Notes under the pieces: generated by a model
What the model was told of the DNA's origin: nothing
What the model saw: the letters and a program-made list of their open reading frames with translations, nothing else
Databases searched by the model: none
NCBI GenBank assembly: GCA_035578175.1
Contig: JAQMRL010000014.1
Coordinates: 11,322,274-11,386,273 of the forward strand
Source: Catonia carolina
Taxonomy: Eukaryota > Arthropoda > Insecta > Hemiptera > Achilidae
Direction: 5' to 3'
Length of the DNA stretch: 64,000 nucleotides
Program-made: the position numbers and the translations under genes
Shown here: in pieces, positions 42,103 through 53,869 of the stretch
How the letters are laid out: each line of letters begins with the position of its first letter
How positions within the stretch are numbered: position 1 is the first letter of the stretch

Positions 42103-43246
42103 TCTGGTGTGAAACAATCACACGACTTTATATTGCCCATGTAATTATATACAAATTTATTAGAGAGGATTGTGAATCCCAATCTCTGTAACGTTAATAA
42201 AATGTACCTTTTCTCAAAACTCCTGGGTGAAACACTCACAAGACTTTATATTGCCAATGTAAATAAAATATAGGCTATAACCTATGTTTCTTAGTAAACA
42301 AAATAATTATGAATAAGCCGGTGTAAAACACTCAAACGACTTTTTGCTGCCAATACAAATAATGAGCACTATAACTTAACATTAGTAATAAAACATTATA
42401 TATAAACAAAAAAACTAATCTCAAAAAACATAACCTTATTTTAATCATGAGTGAGACGCAAAATGAAAATAAACTCCAGTTTGGCTTAAAAAAACGGAAA
42501 ATCACTTTTTTAAGCTAAACTAGGCTCTGTAAAGAAAAATGCTCTAATTAAAAGTTGTAGATCTTTTTATTTCCTATAAATTTAATTATACACACTTTTG
42601 TCGTAAAATGCACACTAAGGCCGAAAGCTTAAAAAAATAGATTTTTACACATTTTCGTCAGAGAAAAAAAACAGAAAATCGCTAATAACCGCTAAACGAA
42701 GCATTATATAAAAAAATGTTTGAAATAAAAGTTGTAGGATTGTAAATTTTCTACAACTTTTATTATATAAACTAAAATGCATATTAAAGCCGTAATCTTT
42801 AAAAAAAAATAATTTTTTTACGTGAAAACAGCCTCACCAAAAATTTCAGCATACAAATGGCGCCTACCCTATTTTGTAAGCATAAAAAATTTAGTAAACC
42901 AGAAAATTTTGAAAAAAATCCTAGTAGCCGTTTATGAGAAAATCGCAAAAAAGGGAAAAACGACACGAATAAACTACTACTTCCGGTGGACCGACTTTGA
43001 TGAAAATGTTTGAGTTGGGTCCTCTAGTGGTATCTAAAACTTAAGTTTCAAGTTCGTACGATGTTTTGTTTTTGAGTTATTCTGTTCACACACACGCGCA
43101 CGCACACACACACAGATCGATCGCTAACAACACGTTTTTGGGTTCAGGGAGCCTGAAAACGTGTAGATCCGGTGAACACTCGTTTTCGAAAAATCGACAT
43201 GAAAACAATACTTTCTTCCTATATATTCATATAGGCAAGAGAAAGT
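42103..43246 (-). mobile_element. HINE-like repeat with tandem 3'-end fragments
   Basis: A near-complete minus copy at 42316-43246 is preceded by two more partial 3' ends at about 42103 and 42222 (each TGGTGTGAAAC or similar, then ACTTTATATTGCC). Between them an AATCCCAATCTCTGTAA-x-GTTA stretch is itself repeated at about 42057 and 42176. Confidence 0.7.
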
Positions 43247-43249
43247 AAA

Positions 43250-43790
43250 ATATACAATGTTACATAAGTCTAAATTCTCCACAGATTACATTTGACGAAC
43301 ATTATTTGTAAAATGATTTAAGAATTCCTGATCAGAATACAATTTATGGTTTGTTTAAAAAACCTTGTAAATCTTGATCAAAGTATTTTTTTGTAATTAA
43401 GCAATTGATTAAAATTTTTGAAGGAATTACTTTTTGTACATCGTGTAACATGTTTTATAATTAATATCCTGAAAGGGAGAATGCCGGTTGCTTATGTCAT
43501 ATAAATTTTATTATAGTTACCTACAATATCCATTGTACTATAACGTAATATCCTCAATTGAAGGGAAGCTTAATCTGAATTTAAATTTTCATTCAACTAT
43601 TTAATTGGTTTTCAATAACACAAAAAATCAATGATTAAGTTTACGTAATATCATTTAAATGGACGTTTTTATAACAAAGAATTTTTGGTGACTTATTTCT
43701 GTAGAAAACTTAACGGTTAAATACAGAAAGAGCTGTTTGAAATTCAGGGGCTTTGTTTGACACCTTCACTTAATCACCACATGGTCTGGG
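43250..43790. other. Intergenic, nothing recognised
   Basis: AT-rich sequence between the HINE-like repeat and mariner, with no motif or frame of note. Confidence 0.35.
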
Positions 43791-43869
43791 TATACGATGT
43801 GTAGCTATTAAATAACGAGACTGACGTTGTATAAAATTTAATTTTAATCTTATACATGATCACTTATTG

Positions 43870-44058
43870 TCACCTTCAATATACACTCCTGTTCTATCCC
43901 TACAACGCTCCATGCTAATTTTCCATTGTTGGAAACAGTGCTAGAAGTCATCTTCTGTCAGCTCCTTCAGAACACATGCAGCATTCTCTTTTACAGCTTC
44001 CACAGACTCAAATCTTGTCCCTTTTAATGCAGATTTAAATTTAGGGAACAGGTAGAAG
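43870..44058 (-). pseudogene. Inverted mariner transposase C-terminal fragment
   Basis: Minus strand reads FYLFPKFKSALKGTRFESV, then VLKELTEDDF, a TAG, HCFQQWKISMERC and IEGDNK, parallel to 44459-44659 with about 10% differences. It forms the left arm of the palindrome. Confidence 0.8.
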
Positions 44059-44060
44059 AT

Positions 44061-44659
44061 AATAACATATGATGAAACGTGGTTTTTTACTTATAATCCG
44101 GAAACGAAGCGCCAATCCATGTACTGGAAGAGCCGAACTTCACCGAGAGCCAAAAAAGCTGGAATGAGCAAGTCAAAATTTAAAGCAATGATAATTATTT
44201 TTTTTTATATCCATGGGATTGTGTACCTTCAATGGGTTTCTGAAGGTCAAACAATTAATCAATATTACTACCTTGAGGTACTTTCTAAACTACGTCAAAG
44301 AGTAAGGAAAAACGCCCCGAAATGTGGAAGGACAAATCATGGGTTCTCCACCAAGACAATTCGCCAGCCATTCCGCGTTATCTGTCAAGAGGTTCCTAGC
44401 CAAGTACAGAATCTCAGTGTTAGAACATCCACTTTATTCACCAGATCTTGCACCATGTGACTTCTACCTGTTCCCTAAGGTGAAATCTGCATTTAAAGGG
44501 ACAAAATTTGAGTCTGTGAAAGCTGTAAAAGAGAAAGCGGCACGTGTCCTGAAGGAGCTGACAAAAGAAGACTTCCAGCACTGTTTCCAACAATGGAAAA
44601 TTCGCATGAAGCGTTGTAGGGATAGAGAAAGAGTGTATATTGAAGGTGAAAATAAGTGA
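44061..44659 (+). pseudogene. Mariner transposase, 5' truncated and frameshifted
   Basis: Catalytic D1 in IITYDETWFF, then NPETKRQSMYWK; D2 in WVLHQDNSP (frame changes near here); D3 in YSPDLAPCDFYLFPK, the D34D arrangement of mariner. It ends HCFQQWKIRMKRC, then IEGENK and stop. The frameshift near 44360-44390 separates the 44119-44460 and 44324-44659 frames. The N-terminal DNA-binding part is absent. Confidence 0.85.
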
Positions 44660-44734
44660 TTATGTATAAAATAAAAATAAAATTTTTACGACGTCAGTCT
44701 GGTTATTTAATAGCCACACCTCATGTATTAAAAT

Positions 44735-45345
44735 TTATTACTCTGGGAGGAGATAACTTTGACTATTGGTTTCATAATCATAGACCGAGTTTGAACCCTT
44801 ACATCTCCAAAACTATGAGTCGGATTTCAACATATTTTACATTAAAATTTAGCTCAGTTTATTCTGTGTTGACATGTAATAGTCCTATATTTTTAATGTT
44901 GTTGAAAAATTGCCATATTGAGGTTGGAAGACAAAAAGACCCGGTTTTTTGCTACCGCAACAAATTTCATGCGTTTAGAGCGTTTAACTCTGTAACTATT
45001 TGACCGAAAAGTTTGAAATTGACCTAAGCAGACTGAAGTTTGAAATGTTGTGAGTTGTGAAGTTTGAATTGGACACCTAAGCAGACACTGGGCTATAAGC
45101 CGGAGGGCAGGAGAGAACGAGGACGCCCGAGAAAGAGATGGGCAGATTTGAGAGGTTCGGAAGAGGTAGAGATGCCTAACCCTTGAAAGGCAGAAGAAGA
45201 AGAAAAAGACTAAACAAATAGGACTACTATAGGTCAACGCAGAATAAAATGCGCTAAATTTTGATGTAAAACATGTTGAAATCCAACTCATAGTGTTGGA
45301 GATGCAAATTCAAACTCGGCTGCCTATGATTATGAAACCGATAGT
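44735..45345. repeat. Family C repeat with inserted LINE 3' end
   Basis: 44735-45020 and 45215-45345 belong to family C (see 9602). Between them, 45055-45212 reads GYKPEGRRERGRPRKRWADL then a stop and a GAAGAAGAAG tail, an RTE-like LINE end on the + strand. Confidence 0.6.
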
Positions 45346-45499
45346 AGGCCTAGTGTCTTTTTTAGCTATACCTCTTCTGTTCTTAAATGCTTCAATCATA
45401 TAATTGGCTGACCATATATTGGCACACATTTATTATGAATAAAAAAAATAATGTCTAGACAAATAAGAGTTGTACATAAATCCGGGTGATTCTAAATTG

Positions 45500-46375
45500 C
45501 CCGGTAATCTCTAGGGAGATAATTCTATAGCTAAAAATAAGTAAAAAGTTCATAAAAACATAGGTCCGAAATTGCTTAGTTACTATTTATGTCATGATTC
45601 CTGGGAAAAAATTGAATAAACCCATACTGAAATTTTGAGAAGGTAAATTAAAGGGAAATTTTAGTGGTTTCTTATGGTTTTTAACCTAAGAAACTTAAAA
45701 AAATGAATTGCAAAAATCTATTGTATTTAATTTTTAACAAAACTACTTGTAATCATTAAAAAAGAGGGTTAGAAAAACACTTTTTTAAGTTTTACGTAAA
45801 ATAACTCTTTGATAAGTTGCGAATAAACACACAAAACGTTTTCATGAAAATTTTAAAGAATTTTATTCTAAAAAACCATATAACTAACGTCTATGAAAAC
45901 TAAACTCATTCGAAAAGTTTAACTTTAATTACAAGGATAAGAAACAAACTGGATTTAAATATTTGTCATTAATTTTTCCCGATCCAGTTTTTCTTTTGTT
46001 TGTAATAATTAAAGTTAAACTTCTCGAATGGGTTAAATTTTTATATACGTTTTTATATCATTTTTTAGAATAAAATTCTCTGCAATTTTTATTAAAACCT
46101 TTTGTTTCTTTATTTGCAATTTAACGAAGTTATTTTAAGCTTAACTTAAAAAAATTGTATTTCTAACCCTAATTTTAAATGTTTAACGTAGTTCTCTTAA
46201 AAACTAAAAGCGATACAGTTCTGAAACTAATTGGTTTTTAAGTTTCCCACGTTAAAAACTATAACAAACCACTAAAGTTTTTCTAATTTTCTTGTCCAGT
46301 ATTCATGGCGAAATCTTTCTTCTGGTATAACTCGCTAACGAAGCATTTCCGTACCTATGTTTGTGAGAACGTTTT
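45500..46375. repeat. Foldback element, arms of about 390 bp
   Basis: The left arm (about 45560-45957) is the imperfect inverse of 45983-46375: ACATAGGT-x-CG near both outer ends, GTTTAACTTTAATTA and AAACTGGAT at the inner ends, spacer about 25 bp. The left flank begins CCGGGTGATTC at 45484, a motif also at 51421. Confidence 0.7.
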
Positions 46376-46386
46376 TACTTATTTTT

Positions 46387-47062
46387 ACCTTCTCTTGCCG
46401 ATATTATGAATATATAGGAAGAAAAGTGTTGTTGTTATGTCGATTTTCAAAATCAAGTTTTCACCGGATTTACACGTTTTCAGACCCCCTGAACCCAAAA
46501 AACACGTTTTTAGCGATTGGTCTGTGCATGTGTGTGTGTGTGAAAAGAATACCTCAAGAACGGAACATCGTACGAACTTGAAACTTAAGTTAGACACCAC
46601 TACCGGACCCGACACGAACATTTCCATCAAAATCGGTCAACCGGAAGTAGTAGTTTATTCGTGTCATTTTTTCACTTTTTGCGATTTTCTCAAAAACAGC
46701 TCTTACGATTTTTTTTAAAATCGCTTGGTTTACTAAATTTTTAATGCTCTACAAGATAAGGTAGGCGCCATGTTTGCTGAAATTCTTGGAGAGGCTGTTT
46801 TCACGTAAAGAAATGGTATTTTTAAGATTGCGGCTTCAATATGCACTTAAGCGCAAAAATGTATATAATAAAAGTTGTAGAGAATTAAAAATCCTACAAC
46901 TTTTATTTCAAACTTTTTTTGTATAACGCTTAGTTTAACGGTAACTTGCGATTTTCTGGTTTTCTCACGAAAAGGTGTAAAAAATTGATTTTTATAAGAT
47001 TTCAGCCTTAGTATGCATTTTACGACAAACGAGTATATAATCAAATTTATAGAAAATTAAAA
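46387..47062 (+). mobile_element. HINE-like repeat, 3' truncated
   Basis: Begins CCTTCTCTTGCCG with the hairpin; a short TG tract at 46526-46542; both internal units begin; lost after AAATTTATAGAAAATTAAAA. Confidence 0.75.
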
Positions 47063-48730
47063 TTGGCAAACTGATAACAAAGCAGTCGCGCATGGATACT
47101 GATGCATTCCCCCTTTTCCTTGTTAAAACCAAAGGTAAACTCGTGACTTAAGTAACTATACTCTTAATCTAATAAAACTGTTCAGACAAACACTAATTTT
47201 AGTTATTTATTTATTTTCCCATTGCTTACAAGAAAATACCATACAATATGAATGTCAATTTCCTTAAAATTATACTTTGAAAATCTAAAAACTATTGATT
47301 TTAATGCGTGGTGGTCAAATTAATCCACTGTAATATACCAAAATACTGGTACAATTAAACATATCTATATTTTGGTCTGTCAAAACATAATACTGTAAAC
47401 ACAGCTGATCCAAGCAATGTGTTAAAAAAAAATAAAATATTATTTTAAAAGTAGTAAAGAAGTTTAAGCAAATTTGCGTTACTAGGTAACTCAAGTAACA
47501 AGAAAAGAAGAAAAACTATATAATTTTTCTGAAGTTGTGTTCGGGGTTCCAAGATGAGAGGACGGACACAAACTCATCATATTTAATCTTGTATAATTAA
47601 TAGTTATATTAAAATATATAAACATGTAATAATATACAATATGCAGATAATAATAATAATATGACGACACAAGATCTTGATTTTGGAGATAATGATAAAA
47701 ATTAACAAAATACATTCTAAATAATAAACCATATATAATTTGTTTACATTGCTAAAAATGGTTAAAAGAAAATGTACTACAAATTGTTAAATATATAAAA
47801 ATAAGAATAATAAAGAAGATAAAATATCATATATGAAAAAGAATAAAAATTAATGCAAGAATGATGATAAATTGTGTATAACTTATTTATAATGTTACAA
47901 ACCGGCGATCTCTTGTGTGGATGATAATTCTACTACTCCACACCACCCAACTATGGTTTCCCTTGTTCAAGGGTAGATCAATTCAGTGCTTCTTTGTTTA
48001 TTAACTACTGCAACTACTACGTTAACGGGGTAGTCAACCCACAAAATTAAAATCAAAACTACTGGCTGTATATTATCATAATATATATTAAATGAAAGAG
48101 TAATTTACTAGTAATGATCTACCGACTTGAACCAGGCCAACAAATCAATTACAGTTCCTAAATAAGGTTGGGAGTGGAAAAGCGGGCTTTCACGGGGAAT
48201 CAAATATCTCAGGAACCAAGAAAGAGCTCAACATGATCCTTATGCTACAAAATACAGATAATTGCTGTCTATTATCCGTTGTATGCTCTTGTGTGTATTT
48301 TTGCTTACAAGAAATAAATTTAAGAAAAATAATATTTTCAAAAACGTTTATTTTATGTATTCACAAATTATTTTTTAACTAGAATCCCTATTAAGTTTCT
48401 TTGTAATAATCATTCCACAGATAATAGAGCAAGAAATTACGAACATCTGAAAAAAAACATCCACATATCACCAATATAAACCAAAATATTTAATTCCCAA
48501 GAATGTAATCGTCCAAAATACACATTTCCGGAAAACTTAAAGTTAAAGGAATAATTTCACTGGCTTTGCTAGTGAGCTTTATTTTAAACATGTTTTTAAA
48601 ACTTTTTGTCAACGTAGAAACAAAGTAAACAAATGCTGTGATTCAGAAAATTTTAAACTTCAAATAAATGCAAAAACAATATTAAAAAAAAAATCATCTT
48701 CTTGAGTTGACTACCTCCTTAATCTATTAG
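47063..48730. other. Intergenic, nothing recognised
   Basis: AT-rich and apparently unique. 47880-48060 and 48110-48300 are less AT-biased but have no long frame or familiar motif. Confidence 0.35.
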
Positions 48731-49075
48731 TGTATTCGAATCCCATTCAGGCAAGGCATATTTTCATACGTTACAAAAAAAATCATTTCATCCTTCACCG
48801 TCTGCATTAGCAGTAATTGCAGAACAGTCGGACGTTAAACCAAAAAAAAAAATTTTAATACTAATTAAACTACTAAGACATTTTTATTTAAAAAATATGC
48901 TATTATATAATTATATGTACAAATGAAAAACAATACGTCCTGGGTTCGAATCCCACTCAGGCACGGCATATTTTCATACGTTACAAAAAATCATTTCATC
49001 CTCATTACACACAGTTATACCCCAACGTCGTCACTAATGACCTTGATGTTGATGCGACGTTAAATAAATTTAAAA
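48731..49075 (+). mobile_element. Two 5'-truncated SINE family S1 copies
   Basis: 48731-48855 starts at ATTCGAATCCC (box B) and ends GTCGGACGTTAAACC plus poly(A). 48936-49075 starts CCTGGGTTCGAATCCCACTC and ends TTGATGCGACGTTAAATAAA. Both lack box A. They are two separate insertions 80 bp apart. Confidence 0.75.
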
Positions 49076-49169
49076 AAATTAAATAAATAAATGACAAAAC
49101 AAACAATAAAATATGCAAAACAAAAGAATTTATTTAAAAATAGAAAACTAAAATCGAAACCGGTAGCCG

Positions 49170-49520
49170 AGCTCACAATACTATATGTTTCCTAGAGTAA
49201 TAATTTTTTCTATAGCTTCTCTCCCTACTTCCAATAACCAAATGGTTACTGCTTTTTTATACCTCATGATGTCCGGCATATTTTTAATTTGTAAGGGGAG
49301 CAGATTGAGCAGTTTGGGCGCTAAATAGCAGAAATGCATTTGGTATAAAGTTTTGAGGCTCTGTGTAAAAGTAAGAGATCCTTTTTCCTGGTATTATAAT
49401 GGTGCGCACTTATAGTAAAATAGTTTATATTTTTACACGTGAAAATAAGAGCTTCTCTTGCAAATATTTGGAGGATGTCAAGTACGTTGACTAATAATCA
49501 AGCGAAATTAATTTCCTTTA
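49170..49520 (-). pseudogene. LINE reverse transcriptase C-terminal fragment
   Basis: Minus strand, with one stop and a frameshift: LDILQIFAREALIF, HHYNTRKKDLLLLHRASK, then APKLLNLLPLQIKNMPDIM and AVTIWLLEVGREAI. The (H)xYNTR motif followed by a LP-x-x-IK helix is common at the end of CR1/R1-type LINE proteins. Confidence 0.5.
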
Positions 49521-50180
49521 ATTTCAACATATTGTGCGGTTCCAAGCTGCGTGTAGTTGCGGGGTGAAGGGTACGGGTGAGGTATAATGAATGAGTGAGT
49601 AACGCATGCTTGGAGAACGATTGTTGTATTACTCTAATACAAAACATTAGTTTTCAAACTTTTCGTATTTAACATATTTGTTTGTATTTATTACATTTAT
49701 TTATTTACATATTTTGATATAAATTGGTAAGTTAAATATTATGAATCCGACCAAGTTAATAACCAAGTAGGTATTTGTTAAATTAATCCGCCGGATGATA
49801 AGAATATTTTTTTAGTCTAGTTAGTACACGCTATCACTACAAATGCATCAGCTGTGAAAGACTACTAACTCATTCATTCTCCCACTACTGTAACAACGCA
49901 CTGCATTCCTTCCAACTACACAAAGCTGGGACTCAAGCAATACGTACATGCAATTGTATTAAAAAAGCACATACCTGTTAGGACTAGGTGTAACTGCATG
50001 CTGATATCATTGGGGCCGATTGGCCGCGGCTAATCCTGAAATTAGAAATTAAATATATTTTCAAATACTGAAATAACTTTAAATACATTTTTCTAAGTTA
50101 CATATGGAATAAGTAAATTATTATTTAAGAATATTTTATTTTTTTAAGGAGTATATCAGAATACTACAGATAGCACTGGG
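49521..50180. other. Intergenic, nothing recognised
   Basis: No frame, repeat end or RNA signal of note. Confidence 0.3.
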
Positions 50181-50184
50181 TCTA

Positions 50185-50862
50185 TTATCCGTTACAAAAC
50201 TGTATATAGACTCGAGTTTGAAAGCAAGATGTCGGAAATTGGCTAATCGAATATTGATGTATAGACTACACCAAAATTTAGCTTGTTTAAATCTACATTA
50301 ATTAGACGAAAGGCCAAATTTTTGAAACTGTTTTAAGATGTGTTATTGCGGTTTGAACAAAAAGTGCCCGTTTTTTACCCTAATTCCCTGAAGCCCTACT
50401 TTAAAGTCGTGTAAAATCAGAACGGGTGGTCCGATTTTAGCCAAATTTCAGGAGAATGTATAACAGTTTTTTCTAAAGGGCTCAGCAAAATCCCAAATTC
50501 AAAACTCAATTTTTTTAAGAAGCTGTCGTTAATTTTTCAAAGTAACTTTTTTTAAGGATTTCAGCCTTAGGTTGCATTTTACGACAAAAGTGTATATAAT
50601 CAAATTTATAAGAAATTAAAAGATCAACAACTTTCATTTTAGCATTTTTTTCTACAGAGTTTACCGTGAAAGTGATTTTTCGTATTTTTAAGCCAAACTG
50701 AGGTTGATTTTTCATTTTGCGTCTTTCACTCATGATTAAAATTAGGTTATATTATTGAGGTTAGTTTTTTGTTTATTTCTAATGGTTTATTACTAATGTT
50801 AGGTTATAGTGTTCATTACATGCATTGGCAAGAGAAAGTTAGGTGAGTGTGTCACACCAGAT
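50185..50862 (+). repeat. Family C fragment followed by HINE-like 3' part
   Basis: 50185-50515 is family C (AAGTGCCCGTTTTTT, TCCGATTTTAGCCAAATTTC). 50553-50862 is the second internal unit and 3' end of the HINE-like repeat, through GTGAGTGTGTCACACCAG. Confidence 0.65.
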
Positions 50863-51509
50863 TTTTAATTAAAATAAAACAATAATATAATATAGGTTGA
50901 CTTTAACTATACAATTTAAAAGTCCTTGTTTTTTTTCTTTCTTATAAAATGGAACGAACATATTATTACCATTTTTATAGCTTTAAAATTGTGTATTTCT
51001 CTTACAATAAGACTGGAAATGTTAAGAGCAGAATAACAACCGAGGAGTAGAACTATTAATATTTTAAAATGCCAAATGACTATTATTATTATTATTATCA
51101 AATAGTGTACATGTTACAGTCCCATTATGAACGCACAGCTCAACTGGTCACTTTCACTTAGCCCATAATAACACATAAACAAATAAATACTATAAATACA
51201 CACACACACACACACACACACATTTATAAATATATAATATATATACTTTGTTGTGTTTTATGCATACACATAATTGATATGACCGTACTTTTAATGTTGT
51301 TTCCAAATCAGTTAGGTTAGGTTAATCAACAGCTCGTAAGTTGGCAGTAGTTAATCATTCTGGAATTTTAGTCATTTTTTTATTGGTTTTCCTGAACGGA
51401 TATTATGAAATTCTAATATACCGGGTGATTCCAAATTGTACAGCAATATCTAAGAAAATGATTTTACAGCTACAAAATAATAAAATAAGTTCATATAAAC
51501 AAGATCTTC

Positions 51510-51660
51510 ATCTTCAAATCAAGGATTAGGCTCAATGGCGTGTTCCGCTATCCATCTCTTGTTAGCCCTCCCCAAGCCTCGCTTCCCTCTAGGTTTATAT
51601 TTCCATGCTAGCAGAGCAGGCATGCGAAGTAAATGGTTGGACCAGTTTCTCTTATTTATT
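51510..51660 (-). mobile_element. LINE 3'-end fragment
   Basis: CTTCATCTTCAAATCAAGG and ATTAGGCTCAATGGCGTGTT resemble 19385-19440, the 3' end of the RTE-like LINE in receptor intron 2 (AACAGGGATTAGGCCATGGC). Confidence 0.45.
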
Positions 51661-51674
51661 TATTTATTGATTTA

Positions 51675-52532
51675 CAGTAGCCCCTCGTTATCCGCGGGGG
51701 TTACGTTCCGGAGGGTTACCGCGGTTCGTAAAACCGCGGATAATGATACCTTATATGAACGAAAAGATGGGGGTTAGGTTCTGAAAGAAAAGTCCTGTAG
51801 TCGTTTTAAATGTTTAGTAGTTTTATGAACATTTTACCATTTTGTAATCTATGAATATTTAATAAATACAGTACTGTACGCATATAAAAATTAAGTTGCT
51901 TTAAAATAGTTAGTTATGGCTGCTTGCTTCTTCTTCTTTTCAAACTCCTTGTGAACTTCTTCGTATGGTGTCATCAGCTCCTGGAGTCCTCTTTTAAATT
52001 GACTCCTTTCCATGACGGGATCCGTCTCCAACACGTGATCAGCGAGCTGCGTTGCCATGCTGAGGATCTCTTTGATGGTTTGTGAAGAAATGCTTGGCTT
52101 CGTTTCAGGATCGTCAAAGAAACAAAGAACTGTACGTATGTACGAAGAAGTTAGACTGACACATGGAGGAAAACGTACGGAGAAATTACAGTATGGCGCC
52201 TGGGCGTACGTGTAGTGGTTGGATTGGGGTTGTACTGACGGGGATCGGTACCCGGTGACGCGCTTGCTACGTACAGTACTTGGAAATCTAGCTTGGCTCA
52301 TGGCGGCCGTCGCCATACTATAATACTATAATACTATTGTGTGACTCAATATAATACGAACGCCAAAACATTTATTCAAACACGTAGGGTGACACATGTT
52401 TTCGGAATTGTATGACCCCCCCCCCCCAAGTACGGTGTACACAAGGTGAGATAACGTACGTATTTTAAGGTTTTAGGCCCACGGATAAAATCCGCGGATA
52501 ACCGAAACCCGCGGATACAAAAATGGGTACTG
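51675..52532 (-). mobile_element. Pogo/Tigger-like derivative, copy T3, complete ends
   Basis: 858 bp. Terminal repeats CAGTAGCCCCTCGTTATCCG and, inverted, CGGATACAAAAATGGGTACTG, with TA at 51673-51674 and 52533-52534. The minus-strand frame 51891-52316 (141 codons) keeps MATAAMSQARFPSTVRS at its start and ETDPVMERSQFKRGLQEL, EEVHKEFEKKKKQAAITNYF at its end, the C-terminus of a Tigger-type transposase. Too short to be active; the best preserved of the three copies. Confidence 0.82.
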
Positions 52533-52597
52533 TATTTATTTAATTGCATTGGTTTTTACAACAGGCCAAAGTGGTCCAATGAAAGAAACAATATTAC

Positions 52598-53470
52598 ATA
52601 TAAATTAACAGTAACATATAAAATAAACAGTAGTATGCATTTTACGACAAAAATGTATATAATTAAATTTTTAGGAAATTAAAAGATCTACAACTTTTAT
52701 TTAGTGAATTTTTCTCTACAGAGCCTAGTTTAGCGTGAAAGAGTGATTTTCCGTATTTTTAAGCCAAACTGAGGTTGATTTTCATTTTGCGTCTTTCACT
52801 CATGATTAAAATTAGGTTAAGTTTATTTTTTTTTTGTAATTCCTAGTTTGTATACGTTGCAATCTGTTCAATTCAAAACAATAAGCAACCCCATGGCCCA
52901 ATGAGATGAGGATGATGTGTATGACGTGTAAATGAGGTGTAGTCTTGTAGAGACTCAGGTCGACCATTCCTGAGAGAGTATGGTTAATTGAACCCCAACC
53001 ATCAAAGTACACCGGTAACCACTGTCTAGCATTCAAATCCGTATAAAAGTATAAATTAACAGTAACATATAAAATAAACAGTAGTATGCATTTTACGACA
53101 AAAATGTATATAATTAAATTTTTAGGAAATTAAAAGATCTACAACTTTTATTTAGTGAATTTTTCTCTACAGAGCCTAGTTTAGCGTGAAAGAGTGATTT
53201 TCCGTATTTTTAAGCCAAACTGAGGTTGATTTTCATTTTGCGTCTTTCACTCATGATTAAAATTAGGTTAAGTTTATTCCTAAACAACCTTTACTAGGAT
53301 TTGAACCAGGAACCTTCGTCTCCGAAAATCAGCTGATAAACAGCTGATTTTGGCGACGACTTAACCTCTAGACCAACCCGGTGGGTTCTGTTTAGCCTAT
53401 TAAGGTTCGTTTTTTGGTTTATTTCTAATGATATTTTCTAATGTTTGTGAGTGTTTCACACCAGATTTTT
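52598..53470 (+). repeat. HINE-like fragment duplicated across a split SINE
   Basis: 52598-52829 and 53052-53278 are nearly identical (start ATAAATTAACAGTAACATAT, end AATTAGGTTAAGTTTATT). Between and after them lie the two halves of one SINE of family S2: 3' half 52830-53050, 5' half 53285-53392, both minus. HINE-like sequence resumes at 53397 and ends GTTTCACACCAG at 53465. Confidence 0.8.
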
Positions 53471-53869
53471 TTTTTAATGGCTACCTTTCGTATAATCAGC
53501 GCGATAATTAGACATTTTTATATTGCTAATCATTGTTTACCCTTAAGTAGGCCTACAGATGAATTTTAACCTTTCATCAACATTGAAGAAGTTCGTTCAT
53601 TAAAATATTGAAAGTTGTTTCATTCACATTTATATCAAAAACTGGTTTAATTTGAAACGTAAGATTCCGAATCAATCTGTGAACTGTGTTAGTGCGAAGG
53701 TGATAGTACTTAATAAATAAATAACAAGATATGGACAGAGTTCAAAAGTTGTCTATTATACAATCTTGCCGAACCATAGCAGGCGGCAGCACTTCAAGTC
53801 AACTTTCATCAATGTACAAGTAACATTTCATTTTGTGGAAACTTAAATATTTAAGCGATATTAAAAAAA

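Larger units (their letters stand above)
43791..44727 (+). mobile_element. Palindromic mariner element with TA target repeats
   Basis: TA at 43791-43792 and 44726-44727. The termini read ATGTGTAGCTATTAAA and, inverted, GGTGTGGCTATTAAA. The left arm, about 43793-44058, is an inverted copy of the transposase 3' end. The + strand transposase part starts near 44064. So two 3' halves are joined tail-out, and the 5' third of the gene is missing. Confidence 0.8.
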
